NCBI GenBank assembly: GCA_947243855.1
Contig: CAMXIK010000005.1
Coordinates: 1-64,000 of the forward strand
Length of the DNA stretch: 64,000 nt
From: an uncultured Lachnospiraceae bacterium
GTDB taxonomy: Bacteria; Bacillota; Clostridia; Lachnospirales; Lachnospiraceae
Direction of reading: 5' to 3'
The number at the start of each line of letters is the position of its first letter. Within the stretch, counting starts at the first letter, position 1. A program made the translations under genes and the position numbers. Below the pieces are notes generated by a model. That model saw only the letters and a list, made by a program, of their open reading frames with translations. It had not been told where the DNA came from and did not search any database. Of the stretch, positions 7,816 to 17,062 are shown one piece after another.

Positions 7816-8886
7816 TTACAAATATCCTCTCTCCCGAAGGGCCTGCGCCATCTTTGCGGCCGCATGCCCGTCCCCGTAAAACTTAGGCCGGTCCGCCACC
7901 GCCACATGTCCTGCCTTTGACGCAAAACGCAGGGCGTTTGCCACACTCTCCTCATTCTGCGGGTCTACCTTATGCAGCCAGTCGATCTCCGTCAGATCCT
8001 CCCAGATATCCAGATCCAGCATAAACAGACATTTCGCGCCCGCAAAAGAAGATTCCTTGGACACACCGCCGGAATCCGTTAAAATCAGCTTCGCCCCCTG
8101 CATGAGCTTTACCATTTCCACATAACCCACCGACTCTATGATCTCGAAATTGGGAACGGCGTTCGCTTTCTCCCACAGCCCGAATTCCTGCAGGCACTTT
8201 TTTGTGCGGGGATGCATCGGACAGACCACCCGCTCTCCCAAACGCTCCACCAAAGCCAGAATACTCTCCATACGCTCTTTGTCGGAAGTGTTTTCCTGCC
8301 TGTGCCAGGTCATGACAATCGTTTCCTCTTGAGACTCACCCTGCGTCGTCTCTCCGGCAATCGTAAGATACGTGTCATACATAATATCGCCCGTCATGCA
8401 GGCGCGCTCTTCCAATCCTTCCCGTTTCAGATTCTGCATGGAAATCTCGTCCGGACAAAAAAGAACATCCGACAGATGATCTGCAACAATCCTGTTGCAC
8501 TCTTCCGGATTCGACTTATGATGCACCCTTGGCCCCGCCTCCACATGGGCAATCGGAATACACAGCTTGGACGCCGCCACTGCGCCGGCCAAAGTAGTGT
8601 TCGTATCCCCGTATAAAATAACAAGCGCCGGCTTCGTGCGCAGCAGTTCCTCCTCGATCCCTGTCATCGCCTTCGCCGTCACCTGCGCGTGACTTCCGCC
8701 GCCCGACGCCAGATTGACATAGGGTTTGGGGATATGCAGTTCCCTAAAAAAAACATCCGACATGTTTTCGTCGTAATGCTGGCCGCTGTGAATAATGCTC
8801 TGTTCACAGCCCTCCTTCTCCAACTCGTGATATAACGCCGCCAATTTAATAAACTGCGGTCTGTTTCCCACAATGTGAGTAATCAT
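7816..8886 (-). CDS. wbpI: UDP-GlcNAc 2-epimerase-type enzyme (WecB/WbpI family)
   Basis: The 356-residue GT-B-like enzyme shows GNRPQFIKL at the N-terminus, GDTN at 93-96, HVEAG at 114-118 and the PEECNR stretch at 127-132, all characteristic of non-hydrolysing UDP-sugar C2 epimerases. A good AGGAG site precedes ATG 8886. Because a WbpE-like and a WbpG-like gene follow, the substrate is more likely a 2,3-diamino sugar nucleotide, as for WbpI, than plain UDP-GlcNAc. The leucine usually following HVEAG is proline here. A housekeeping WecB role making UDP-ManNAc cannot be excluded. Cytoplasmic. Confidence 0.87.
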   Translation of the reverse strand: MITHIVGNRPQFIKLAALYHELEKEGCEQSIIHSGQHYDENMSDVFFRELHIPKPYVNLASGGGSHAQVTAKAMTGIEEELLRTKPALVILYGDTNTTLAGAVAASKLCIPIAHVEAGPRVHHKSNPEECNRIVADHLSDVLFCPDEISMQNLKREGLEERACMTGDIMYDTYLTIAGETTQGESQEETIVMTWHRQENTSDKERMESILALVERLGERVVCPMHPRTKKCLQEFGLWEKANAVPNFEIIESVGYVEMVKLMQGAKLILTDSGGVSKESSFAGAKCLFMLDLDIWEDLTEIDWLHKVDPQNEESVANALRFASKAGHVAVADRPKFYGDGHAAAKMAQALRERGYL

Positions 8887-8947
8887 ACGCTCCTGTACCG
8901 CCTTCTGTATTCTCAGCCCTCAGGCCGTTTTGGCAAATCCCGCCGCT

Positions 8948-10057
8948 CTAGCGGCCAATGTAGTCCACAATGGGCTTCATCACCGCTTCCATGCTGACAT
9001 GCTCCTTCGCAAACTGCCTGATCGTGTCCGCCAAGCGGCCCTTGTCCGCCTCCATACTCTTTATGTTCCGGTAAAACGCTACAATCTCTTCCGTCTTCAC
9101 CACGCCCGCGTCATTTGGGAACACCAGCGCGTAAGGATAATCCTCAGACAACACGTCGATCGCACAGCCCGTAAGAAGGGGCATCCCTTTGGCCAGACAC
9201 TCGCGGGACTTGAGGGCTCCCATTTTTCCATAGAAACGCGCCTTATACATGCCGAACGATACCAGCGCAATATCGCATCTGTCATACAGTCCGTCAAGCT
9301 GCTCTCCCACCATAGTGGAATAGAAATGTACATACGACTGCAGTCCATATCTGTCTGTCAGCTCCTGATAGAAGGGCTTCTCCGGCCCGTCTCCCACCAA
9401 ATGCAGATGCACCTGATATTCGTGTTCGGCATCCGCGCTGTAATACTGGCGCAGTCCCTCTATAATGCGCTCATAACCGTGATGCCTCTGCATAAAGGCC
9501 ACGCCGATCAGATGGATTTGTCCCTCCGTAAACGCGCCGCCGATTTTACGCACTTTTTCCACATTGATGCCGTTATAAGTGCTGATCGCGGGAACGCCAA
9601 AAATCTCCCTATCCTCCGTAAAGGTCACAAAACGATCCACATATTTTTTCAACTGCGGACGGTAAATTCTCTCCTTGATATAAAACGGCCACGCATTCCA
9701 CTTTCCGAAATCATCCCCGTCATAGGGATAGCTGAACACTTCTATGACGATCTTGCAGGAGGGGTACAGTTCCTTAATCTTCTTCCAGAATCTGACATAC
9801 GCCCTGTCCGCAACTGCCCGTCTGACATACACAAAATCCGGATGATCCAGCCGTGCGAGAGCCTCCTTATAATCCCTGGTAATGGAAGCCGTGGGAAACA
9901 GTCCCACAATCCTCTGTGCCAGCGACCGTTTCGGTGTTGCGATCTCGATCTCCTGCATGTCATAATGTCTGCTAAACTCTTCCATCTGCATGTCTATTTT
10001 CTTGCTGACGCCGACGGACTGACGCCCCTGAAAATGAAGGTAATAGCCTTTTTTCAT
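8948..10057 (-). CDS. Glycosyltransferase, GT4-like
   Basis: This 369-residue protein starts MKKGYYLHFQGR after a well-placed GGGAG site; upstream codons in the same frame lie in the intergenic region and the previous gene. It shows a GT-B plan with GVAFMQRHHGYERIIEGL in the middle and a C-terminal RECLAKGMPLL segment in the position of the donor-binding EX7E region, although the motif is degenerate (KSRECLAKG). Such divergent GT4 enzymes are common in capsule loci. It is followed by the acetamidino-sugar genes. Donor and acceptor unknown. Confidence 0.72.
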   Translation of the reverse strand: MKKGYYLHFQGRQSVGVSKKIDMQMEEFSRHYDMQEIEIATPKRSLAQRIVGLFPTASITRDYKEALARLDHPDFVYVRRAVADRAYVRFWKKIKELYPSCKIVIEVFSYPYDGDDFGKWNAWPFYIKERIYRPQLKKYVDRFVTFTEDREIFGVPAISTYNGINVEKVRKIGGAFTEGQIHLIGVAFMQRHHGYERIIEGLRQYYSADAEHEYQVHLHLVGDGPEKPFYQELTDRYGLQSYVHFYSTMVGEQLDGLYDRCDIALVSFGMYKARFYGKMGALKSRECLAKGMPLLTGCAIDVLSEDYPYALVFPNDAGVVKTEEIVAFYRNIKSMEADKGRLADTIRQFAKEHVSMEAVMKPIVDYIGR

Positions 10058-10094
10058 AATAGCACACTCCCTTTCTAATTGCAAACACGGCGCA

Positions 10095-11525
10095 TTACCG
10101 GCAAAGCTGATATTCATTGTCCGCATCGATGCCAAATGAATCCGCTACGATGCCTGTAACGTTATCAAAAGCTACCACGTTTATCCCGTTATTCACCGTT
10201 TTGTAGTTCTGGTTGTCAATGACAATCTCATTGTCATATCCGCCGTCCGGCCTCTGCACCCTCTTAAGCCCGAAATCGTGCCGGTCCGTCTCAAAATACT
10301 GCGATGCCTCCCCGCTGCCGCTGCTCCACACAACGTTGTCTCCTCCCGTCAAATACCACAAGCCGCCGCCTTGCACGTCCCCGATTCCCAACCCGCCAAG
10401 CACACTGTTTACCGCCTCTTCCTCCAACTGGCAGTACCCGTCTACCGAGAGAAAGATATCATAATTTCCCGCTGCAAGGGCTTCCGATATCCGGCCCGCA
10501 TCGACAGTCTCCTTTAGTTCCACATCTTCCAGCAGCGCATCGAGATACGCCGCGTCCCGCTCCCAGCTTTCATAGGCGGGATCGCCCCTGTGATCCGGAA
10601 TCTCATACTGTCCGGCAATATAGTCTCCCCACTTGGAGGTAAATTTACAACTGCCCCTGCCGTTTAGATGGGAGGTATTATACATATCTGTCCCATAGTC
10701 GATCTGCGCCCCATCCTCCATCAGATTATAATTGAGAAACGGCGCCTGATACTCCTTTGCAATTTCCTCCGCCGCACGAAACCGCTTCTGATCCTCCTGC
10801 GTCATACCGCCGTAAGGGGCTATCACCACCATAATCGGAATGTTCTGCTCCTGCGCCAGTTCTAAAATCGCCCTGTAATATTGTTCCGTTTTTTCCATGA
10901 GCGCAATAGTTCCTGTGCATGTCCCAAAATCCGGCTGCTCTAACGGCATCGTCGTCATGCCCATTTCAAAGCCCTTCCAATCCCCGTACCTCTCGGCTTC
11001 CTTCCCGGGTGTAAAATCCTCTTCCGCCAATTCCGCATACCGGTCGTGATACTGGGTGTAGCCCAGCATATATCCCAGCCATTGTTCCTGCGGCACGCTG
11101 GCCTTAATGGCATCCAGCCTGTTTGGCGACCATTTCAATCCGTAAGTGCTCTTGATCACAAAACCCGCCGGCAGATATTCTTCCTCCTCCAGCAGGCGGT
11201 ATCCCTCCAGCACAATCAATTTAGGCGTCTGGGTCTTAAGCGCCTCTTTCAGATAATAATAGGAATTCCAAAGAGGCTGCGCAGAAGCGGTCAGCAAATA
11301 AGAAGAGATCCCATGCTCTCTCCATAAAACCCCCGTATGAAAACTCATATACGCGTGACTGCTGCCAAGCACCAGCACATCGACGGTATTATCCTCCAAC
11401 TCGTAAAATTTCGTCACGCTGTAGATCCCGTCGTCATATTTGACCGCAAGCACACGATTCGCCTGCCACAATAACAGACAAAGGAGCAGCGCGCCTGCGA
11501 CAAATTTAACCGCTGTTTTTTTCAT
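10095..11525 (-). CDS. Membrane-anchored SGNH-type protein with ILEI-like C-terminal domain
   Basis: The 476-residue protein starts with one hydrophobic segment (about 8-27), then an SGNH/DltD-like domain with GSSH near 54-57 and a TSHLN histidine near 286. This architecture goes with MBOAT O-acyltransferases, and the MBOAT gene lies immediately upstream, so the pair likely transfers acyl groups to the glycan outside the cell. The last 125 residues form a separate domain containing IFLSVDG, LWYLTGG and GINVVAFDNVTG. To me these recall the interleukin-like EMT inducer (FAM3) carbohydrate-binding fold, with its halves apparently in swapped order. ATG 11525 is chosen because GGAGG sits just before it. 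A second SGNH protein at 56290 shares the PDHRGD..YESW segment. Confidence 0.72.
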   Translation of the reverse strand: MKKTAVKFVAGALLLCLLLWQANRVLAVKYDDGIYSVTKFYELEDNTVDVLVLGSSHAYMSFHTGVLWREHGISSYLLTASAQPLWNSYYYLKEALKTQTPKLIVLEGYRLLEEEEYLPAGFVIKSTYGLKWSPNRLDAIKASVPQEQWLGYMLGYTQYHDRYAELAEEDFTPGKEAERYGDWKGFEMGMTTMPLEQPDFGTCTGTIALMEKTEQYYRAILELAQEQNIPIMVVIAPYGGMTQEDQKRFRAAEEIAKEYQAPFLNYNLMEDGAQIDYGTDMYNTSHLNGRGSCKFTSKWGDYIAGQYEIPDHRGDPAYESWERDAAYLDALLEDVELKETVDAGRISEALAAGNYDIFLSVDGYCQLEEEAVNSVLGGLGIGDVQGGGLWYLTGGDNVVWSSGSGEASQYFETDRHDFGLKRVQRPDGGYDNEIVIDNQNYKTVNNGINVVAFDNVTGIVADSFGIDADNEYQLCR

Positions 11526-11570
11526 TCCTGCCTCCATACCTAAGCTTCCTGCAAAGATCTCCTGCCCCGG

Positions 11571-13064
11571 CTAAAATTGAAAGTAGATAAACTGCTGCGG
11601 GTCATAGCCCGCACCGTATTTCCCGTACACAAAAATCAGAACCACCAAACCAAACGATACCGCCCACCGAAACCAGAGATTCTGCGTCATCAAAAAAGCG
11701 TCCAGCGTCATTTTTCTCCTGTACCTGATGAGATCGACCAGACATAGTAAGAAAATCGAAACGAGCAAAACGTTCATTTCCAGACGGTCCAGTCCCAACG
11801 TATATAAATCCCCGTTAAAAAATTTCCAAGGCGTCGGTCTGATCCAGATTCGCCGTATGTAACCAAAAGCGTCCCTGAGCGAATTGGCCCGAAAGAAGAT
11901 CCACGCAAACACCACAAGGAAAAACGTCGTGCCGGCCTGCAAAAGCTTCCAGCTAAAGCACGCCGTATTCACACGCAGTCTGCAAAGCCATTTTTCCTTC
12001 CAAGGCGACAAAAAATCCCCTATCACCTGATATGCCCCATGGATACCTCCCCACACCACATAAGACCAGTTTGCGCCGTGCCAAAGACCGCTGGTGAGAA
12101 AAACAATCATGATATTCGCCGCTTTTCTACCGCGTCCTTTGCGGTTTCCGCCTAACGGAATATAGAGGTAATCCCGAAACCATGTGCTCAGCGAGATGTG
12201 CCATCTGCCCCAAAAATCGCGTATGCTGCACGCGAAATAGGGCGTATTGAAATTCTCCATCAGCTCAAATCCCATGATCTTCGCCGCCCCGATCGCAATG
12301 AGGGAATAGCTTCCAAAATCACAGTAAATCTGCAGGGAAAATAAAACGGCCGCCACAATCAGCTCCGCGCTGCCGTACATATGATAATTGTCGAAAACCG
12401 TATTGACCAAAACTGCCGCCCGGTCGGCAATCATCATCTTCATAAAAAAGCCCCATACCATCAGAATCGCTCCGGAAGCAACCCTCTTTGCATTCCACAG
12501 CTTCAAATTCCGGATATTCTGCATCTGAGACAGCAGATTTTTCGACCGTTCGATGGGGCCCGCCACCAGTTGCGGAAAAAAGGACACAAACAACGCGTAG
12601 CGGATGAGATTGGTCTCCGCTTTCACCTCTCCCCGGTAGACGTCGATCGTATATCCCAAAGCCTGAAAGGTATAAAAGGAAATACCCACCGGAAGCAAAA
12701 AAGAAAACCTATGGTCAACAAAGCCGATATGTAGAATCCGCAGCCCTTTATCCAGTGAAGCCAGAAAAAAGTTGCCGTATTTAAAGAGAAGCAGAATCCC
12801 CAAGTTAATGCCCAAACACGAAAACAGCACCGTCAGCATAACGCCCTTTTTCCCACGGTTTCTGCATTTGTCTATGATAATCCCGCTCAGGTAGGTAAGC
12901 AGTGTCGACGCCGCAATCAACGCCGCATATTTCACATTCCAGCTCATATAGAAATAATAGCTTGCCACCAGCAGCCAAATCTGCCGCGCCGCTCTCGGAA
13001 TGACAAAATACAACGCCAGCACCACCGGAAAAAAGAACATAAATTCTATCGAATTAAATTCCAT
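11571..13064 (-). CDS. MBOAT family O-acyltransferase
   Basis: This 497-residue polytopic membrane protein belongs to the AlgI/DltB/PatA group. The N-terminus (FNSIEFMFFFPVVL) and the LPVGISFYTFQALGYTIDVYRG segment are family hallmarks, and SGLWHGANWSYVVWGG contains the catalytic histidine. It would carry an acyl group across the membrane for O-acylation of a surface glycan. The next gene encodes an SGNH-type extracytoplasmic partner. ATG 13064 follows an AAGGAG site that overlaps the end of the GT2 gene, so the genes are translationally coupled. The in-frame extension upstream runs inside the GT2 gene and lacks family similarity. The acyl group and sugar position are unknown. Confidence 0.93.
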   Translation of the reverse strand: MEFNSIEFMFFFPVVLALYFVIPRAARQIWLLVASYYFYMSWNVKYAALIAASTLLTYLSGIIIDKCRNRGKKGVMLTVLFSCLGINLGILLLFKYGNFFLASLDKGLRILHIGFVDHRFSFLLPVGISFYTFQALGYTIDVYRGEVKAETNLIRYALFVSFFPQLVAGPIERSKNLLSQMQNIRNLKLWNAKRVASGAILMVWGFFMKMMIADRAAVLVNTVFDNYHMYGSAELIVAAVLFSLQIYCDFGSYSLIAIGAAKIMGFELMENFNTPYFACSIRDFWGRWHISLSTWFRDYLYIPLGGNRKGRGRKAANIMIVFLTSGLWHGANWSYVVWGGIHGAYQVIGDFLSPWKEKWLCRLRVNTACFSWKLLQAGTTFFLVVFAWIFFRANSLRDAFGYIRRIWIRPTPWKFFNGDLYTLGLDRLEMNVLLVSIFLLCLVDLIRYRRKMTLDAFLMTQNLWFRWAVSFGLVVLIFVYGKYGAGYDPQQFIYFQF

Positions 13065-13069
13065 ACGCT

Positions 13070-13975
13070 CTACTCCTTGGCCTCTTTTCCAAATTTTCCC
13101 CTGTGAAAATCCCTGATTCCCCGCCATGTGGCCACGACTAACGCGCCCTTTCCGTGCAGGAGCCACCAAAGACAGCAGGCCGTTCGGTTGGCCGCATAAT
13201 AAATGAGAAACAGGGGATAACGCCGTCCAATGCGCAGACGATTACACAAAAGCCAGTTCCGTGCGATATAATAGGCGCAAAGCGGGCTGTCCGCCCCCTT
13301 GGTGCTGGCGCCCACCTTGTGATACATCACAGCCTGCGGACAATAATAAATGTCAATTCCAAGCTCCCGCAGACGGAAGCTGTACTCCGTATCTTCATAG
13401 TAAAGGAAAAACCGCTCGTCCAACAGACCCGCCCGCCCGATGATCTGCATAGGCAGAAGCAAACAGCATCCCGTGGCGAAAAAGGTCTGGCGTTCCTCCT
13501 CATGCTGTCCATGGTCTATTTCATTTAATCCGATATGCCGAACCTTCCACACCACAGGCGACACGCTTCCTCCCGCGGACCAAATGCGTTTTCTGTCGCC
13601 GCTGTAGTAAATCTTTGGCACGATCATACTGTCCGGATGCCTCTGCGCACAGGCAAGAAGCTCCGACAGCATGTTTTTTTCGATCTCGGTATCATTGTTT
13701 AGCAAAAGGACCGCATCCGCACCCCAATCCTTTGCCTTGCGGATTCCCACGTTGTTGGCGTAAGAAAAACCGTAATTGTCATCAAGCTCTAAAAACGCAA
13801 CCCGTTCTTCGTCCCCATACCGTGTCCGGAGAAGCTGCATGGAGTCGTCGGCGGAAGCATTATCTACCACGATCACCCGCATCTGGCCGTCTATGCTGTT
13901 TGCAAGCACGGATTCGATACACGCCTCGTTATATTCTTTTCCGTTATAGTTCACTAAAATAACCGCCAGTTTCAC
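13070..13975 (-). CDS. Glycosyltransferase family 2, rhamnosyltransferase-like
   Basis: The 301-residue GT-A enzyme begins VILVNYNG, followed by VVDNASADDS and LLLNNDTEIE, the nucleotide-binding and metal-binding region of WbbL-like GT2 enzymes. A YYEDTEYSFRLRELG motif contains the general-base region. GTG 13975 is chosen as start because GGAGG lies five bases upstream and the family N-terminus begins there; in-frame ATGs further upstream precede the binding site. It overlaps the binding site of the following MBOAT gene. Rhamnosyl transfer is typical of the closest-looking relatives but not certain. Confidence 0.88.
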   Translation of the reverse strand: MKLAVILVNYNGKEYNEACIESVLANSIDGQMRVIVVDNASADDSMQLLRTRYGDEERVAFLELDDNYGFSYANNVGIRKAKDWGADAVLLLNNDTEIEKNMLSELLACAQRHPDSMIVPKIYYSGDRKRIWSAGGSVSPVVWKVRHIGLNEIDHGQHEEERQTFFATGCCLLLPMQIIGRAGLLDERFFLYYEDTEYSFRLRELGIDIYYCPQAVMYHKVGASTKGADSPLCAYYIARNWLLCNRLRIGRRYPLFLIYYAANRTACCLWWLLHGKGALVVATWRGIRDFHRGKFGKEAKE

Positions 13976-14006
13976 ACTAACCTCCATACTTCTGCCCTGC
14001 ATACTC

Positions 14007-15122
14007 TCATGCAAACAAATCCGACAGCGTCCGGTAATACTTCTTTGTCAACCTCATCTGATCATACGCGCCAAAATCCATTTCCGCAACCCTGTCTATT
14101 GGATTTTTCATTGCCGCAATCCACCCAGCCGTATCGTAAGGGTCTTTCACATAGTTCGCTTTCCCCTGCGTCACCTCCGGAATACAGGCCCTGTCCGTCG
14201 TGATCACAACCGCGCCAAAGAGCATCGCTTCGATGGGCGGCATCCCGAATCCTTCAAACACGCTGGGAAACAGGAAGGCCCTGCAATGCTGGTACAGCGT
14301 ATTTCGTTCCGCATTCTCCACAAATCCCGTGAGCGTAATCTCCTGCTTAAGCCCAAGCTCCACGATCCGCCGTTCCAAAGCTTCCCTGCCCGCCCCGTTC
14401 ACGCCGGATATGAGAAGGCGGCAGGGCAGCTCCACATGCTCCCGCTTAATCCGCTCCATAACGGCAAGCAGCGTCTCCAAGTTTTTGTGGGGAATCATCT
14501 GCGACACCGTATAGTAGTACGCTTTCTCTTCGATCTGATACTTCCCCGCAAGCTGTTCAAAAGGCGCCGTCTGCTCCCGGTTCACGGTGATCGGATTATA
14601 GATTGTGGTAATTTGCTGCGGCGCCACTTTGTATCTGCGTACAATATCCTCCTTCACCCAGTCCGAAATCGCAATGATGTGTCTGGAACAATGTACGTCA
14701 AGCCACCAGCACAGCTTGGAATAGGCGATCTCATGAAAGGGATGGTACTCCGGATAGTGGGCAGCCTGCAGATCATGAATCGTGTTCACATAGACCACGC
14801 CGCCGTTGAAAAGAGGTCTGCAGTATACGGGCGAAAAACATTTGCGGATTCCGTGTTTTCGGAGAAACCGGTTTTCGCAAAAAAACTGCCAGAGAATACG
14901 GCCCGCGATATTCGCGGAAAGCACCTTCGTCTCCAAAAGCTCGATCCGGCTGTCCTGCGCATACTGGACAAAGGTCTCCCGATTATCCGCAGACACCAGC
15001 AAAAAAAGATGAAAAGGCTCCTTCAACTGCAAGAAGCCGTCCAAGAGATTTCTGATATAAAATTCCGTTCCGCCCACCTTTTTGGGCCGAAGCCAAAGTA
15101 AATCCACCGCTATCTTGAGCAT
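14007..15122 (-). CDS. Glycosyltransferase family 4
   Basis: The 371-residue protein has a GT-B fold: an N-terminal IAVDLLWLRPKKVGGTEFYIRNLL glycine-rich acceptor segment and, in the donor half, VFEGFGMPPIEAMLFG with the EX7E glutamates. GGAGGGACGT precedes the ATG. It lies between the first CotH-type kinase gene (16-base gap) and the GT2 gene. Resemblance is to mannosyl- or rhamnosyl-transferring GT4 enzymes, but specificity is not readable. Expected location is the inner membrane face. Confidence 0.88.
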   Translation of the reverse strand: MLKIAVDLLWLRPKKVGGTEFYIRNLLDGFLQLKEPFHLFLLVSADNRETFVQYAQDSRIELLETKVLSANIAGRILWQFFCENRFLRKHGIRKCFSPVYCRPLFNGGVVYVNTIHDLQAAHYPEYHPFHEIAYSKLCWWLDVHCSRHIIAISDWVKEDIVRRYKVAPQQITTIYNPITVNREQTAPFEQLAGKYQIEEKAYYYTVSQMIPHKNLETLLAVMERIKREHVELPCRLLISGVNGAGREALERRIVELGLKQEITLTGFVENAERNTLYQHCRAFLFPSVFEGFGMPPIEAMLFGAVVITTDRACIPEVTQGKANYVKDPYDTAGWIAAMKNPIDRVAEMDFGAYDQMRLTKKYYRTLSDLFA

Positions 15123-15138
15123 ACGTCCCTCCGCTCTC

Positions 15139-17040
15139 CTATTCCGCCCCGGAAACGATGTGGCTCTTTCCGTAAAGCGTCATATCTTCCAAAACCGGCT
15201 CTGTACCATCATAAAGTCTGCCGTCCGCGTCATACCAGCCGTCAAACACCCGGTCCAGCTCTTGATCGCCCGGCTCGCCTATCGGCAGGCTTTCAATCGT
15301 TTCTCCTTTGATCACGCTTACATACATTTCCTGTGCGTATTCCTCCGCCAGAAAATGCACGGTGCAAAGCTCTTTCCCCTCGATCCAGATCTCATCCAAA
15401 AAGGTCTTTCTTGCCGTAAGAAAATCCCGTATCGTCCAGACTTCCCCCGTATAGTTGACCTCCCCATAGATTTCCTTCCACCGTACCCTGTCCATATCGG
15501 CAGCCACATAGATTTCCGACACATATTCGTCAATTTTCTGTTCCTGAATCATCTGAAAATAATCGGTAAAAAACGCCTGATAACAGTCCGACACCATCTG
15601 CCTGAATTCTGGATGGGTATACAGATGCCAGAAAAGCGGGCTGCTTTCCCCTCTCTGGGTCAAGTAGCACAGATCCCGCGTCGTCCCGTCAATTCCCAGC
15701 ACTCTGCCGTAAGCCTTGTCATAGTCCCACACTGGACCGGCAAACAGCTTTGTGCTGACCTCGTCTTCGGGTTTATAAAAAAAGGAGCTGGTGGCGCCGC
15801 CGCCTTTGTTCTTAGACAATTCCTCCACGATATACTTTCTCGCAAAAGATTCCAGATCAATATAATCCAGATAACTTTTCCCCGTATCCGGATTGATACC
15901 GTCCTTTGCCGTGACAGCCTGCTCCATCTCATTCACCAGCCCGCTGATATAGTCCACTTCCGCTTTGGAGGCGTATTTCGGGTCCTTCACCGTATAGGGG
16001 TCGCCCAGAAGCGTCGTCTCAAATCCGCTGACCTCACGGCTGTATTTGTCCATCACATCCCGTTCCAGCAGATAACCGCCGGACAACTGCCTTGGCTCCA
16101 CAGCCAGTTCGACGCCCTTTTGATTCTCCGTCGTAAAACGCCTATAGGTTTCTATTCCCTTATTCAATCTTTTGTTCTGATCTCCTAGGTCGGCGATCGG
16201 AATCCGCTGCGGATCGATCTCGATCTTCTCGCAGAGCTGATACATGCCGTGGTATTGGCCGTTCATATAAAGATCAATATACTGGGATTCGGGAGATCCC
16301 TCCATCCCTGCCGCAATGGCCATCTCATAGGTGATTTTGTTGCGCAGATAAGAGCGGTCCTCAACATTACTCAAAAGAACCCATTTCTCGGCGCTTCCCA
16401 TGCCGAACAGATCCGCCTTGTTTTTCAGTTTAATCCCGTAGGATTTCTTCGAATAGGCCCAGGTAGAATTTCCGCGCCCTGAAATATGATCCAGCTTATC
16501 CGCACAAACCATCTTTCCAGCCGCGTCAAATAAAATGATTTTTCCTGCTTCCTCATACTCCTTGTCCGCGTCCAGCCGTTCTAGGGAGCCGCTTTCCGTC
16601 TCCAAAAATACCGCCGGAAGATTGGCGGAATGCATCACCACCATCGTCTGCTTCGCAATCGGGTTTCCCTCCCCATCATAAAAACACAGATCATAGGGTT
16701 CGTTGTGGGTAATGGTTCCGATCGCTTCCCCGCTTTTCAGGGAAATTTCCTCTTCTCCCCTTACAAAAACCGCCTGCTCCGCTCCCACAAACGAAATTTT
16801 TACATCGCCCGCATTGGCATAGGAGGGCAGAAAAAGGTACGAAGTCTGCTCCGCCTCATCCGCAAAACAGCGTATTTTCTGTGCGGGCGCCGTATTGTCG
16901 ATCAGAAAGCAGAGGCTTTCCATGCAGTCGCCGTCCCTTTGCTCACGCTCGTAGGCCGCCCTTTCCCATACAATCGTTACGACAATCAATATGATAAGCA
17001 AAATTCCGCGTATTCCGCAGCGTTTCCTTCTGTATGTCAT
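15139..17040 (-). CDS. Membrane-anchored CotH-type kinase with C-terminal InlB-like repeat (copy 1)
   Basis: The 633-residue protein has a single N-terminal membrane segment (about 10-25), an extracytoplasmic domain, then a CotH kinase-like domain. Diagnostic pieces are SGRGNSTW with KKSYGIKL (187-205), YIDLYMNGQYHGMYQLCEK (254-272), and AGPVWDYDKAYG (434-445). In Bacillus, CotH phosphorylates spore-coat proteins from outside the usual kinase families. The tail (about 555-633) contains FDGWYDADG and EDMTLYGK, resembling Listeria-Bacteroides (InlB B) repeats that often mediate surface binding. Start ATG 17040 has GAGG five bases upstream. A related copy is directly upstream at 17063, and a third at 29872. 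Target (protein or glycan) is unknown. Confidence 0.85.
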   Translation of the reverse strand: MTYRRKRCGIRGILLIILIVVTIVWERAAYEREQRDGDCMESLCFLIDNTAPAQKIRCFADEAEQTSYLFLPSYANAGDVKISFVGAEQAVFVRGEEEISLKSGEAIGTITHNEPYDLCFYDGEGNPIAKQTMVVMHSANLPAVFLETESGSLERLDADKEYEEAGKIILFDAAGKMVCADKLDHISGRGNSTWAYSKKSYGIKLKNKADLFGMGSAEKWVLLSNVEDRSYLRNKITYEMAIAAGMEGSPESQYIDLYMNGQYHGMYQLCEKIEIDPQRIPIADLGDQNKRLNKGIETYRRFTTENQKGVELAVEPRQLSGGYLLERDVMDKYSREVSGFETTLLGDPYTVKDPKYASKAEVDYISGLVNEMEQAVTAKDGINPDTGKSYLDYIDLESFARKYIVEELSKNKGGGATSSFFYKPEDEVSTKLFAGPVWDYDKAYGRVLGIDGTTRDLCYLTQRGESSPLFWHLYTHPEFRQMVSDCYQAFFTDYFQMIQEQKIDEYVSEIYVAADMDRVRWKEIYGEVNYTGEVWTIRDFLTARKTFLDEIWIEGKELCTVHFLAEEYAQEMYVSVIKGETIESLPIGEPGDQELDRVFDGWYDADGRLYDGTEPVLEDMTLYGKSHIVSGAE

Positions 17041-17062
17041 ATCCGCCTCATACTCCTGTCAT

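Noticed and set aside
8942..8955. Inverted repeat GCCGCTCTAGCGGC at the end of the GT4 gene
   Set aside because: The stem is only five to six base pairs with a tiny loop, spans the stop codon and is not followed by a T run on the minus strand, so it is not a credible terminator.
8930..10078. Long plus-strand open frame of 382 codons
   Set aside because: It exactly mirrors the GT4 gene on the minus strand. The product is rich in His and Arg with no recognisable domain, as expected of an antisense shadow in GC-rich codons.
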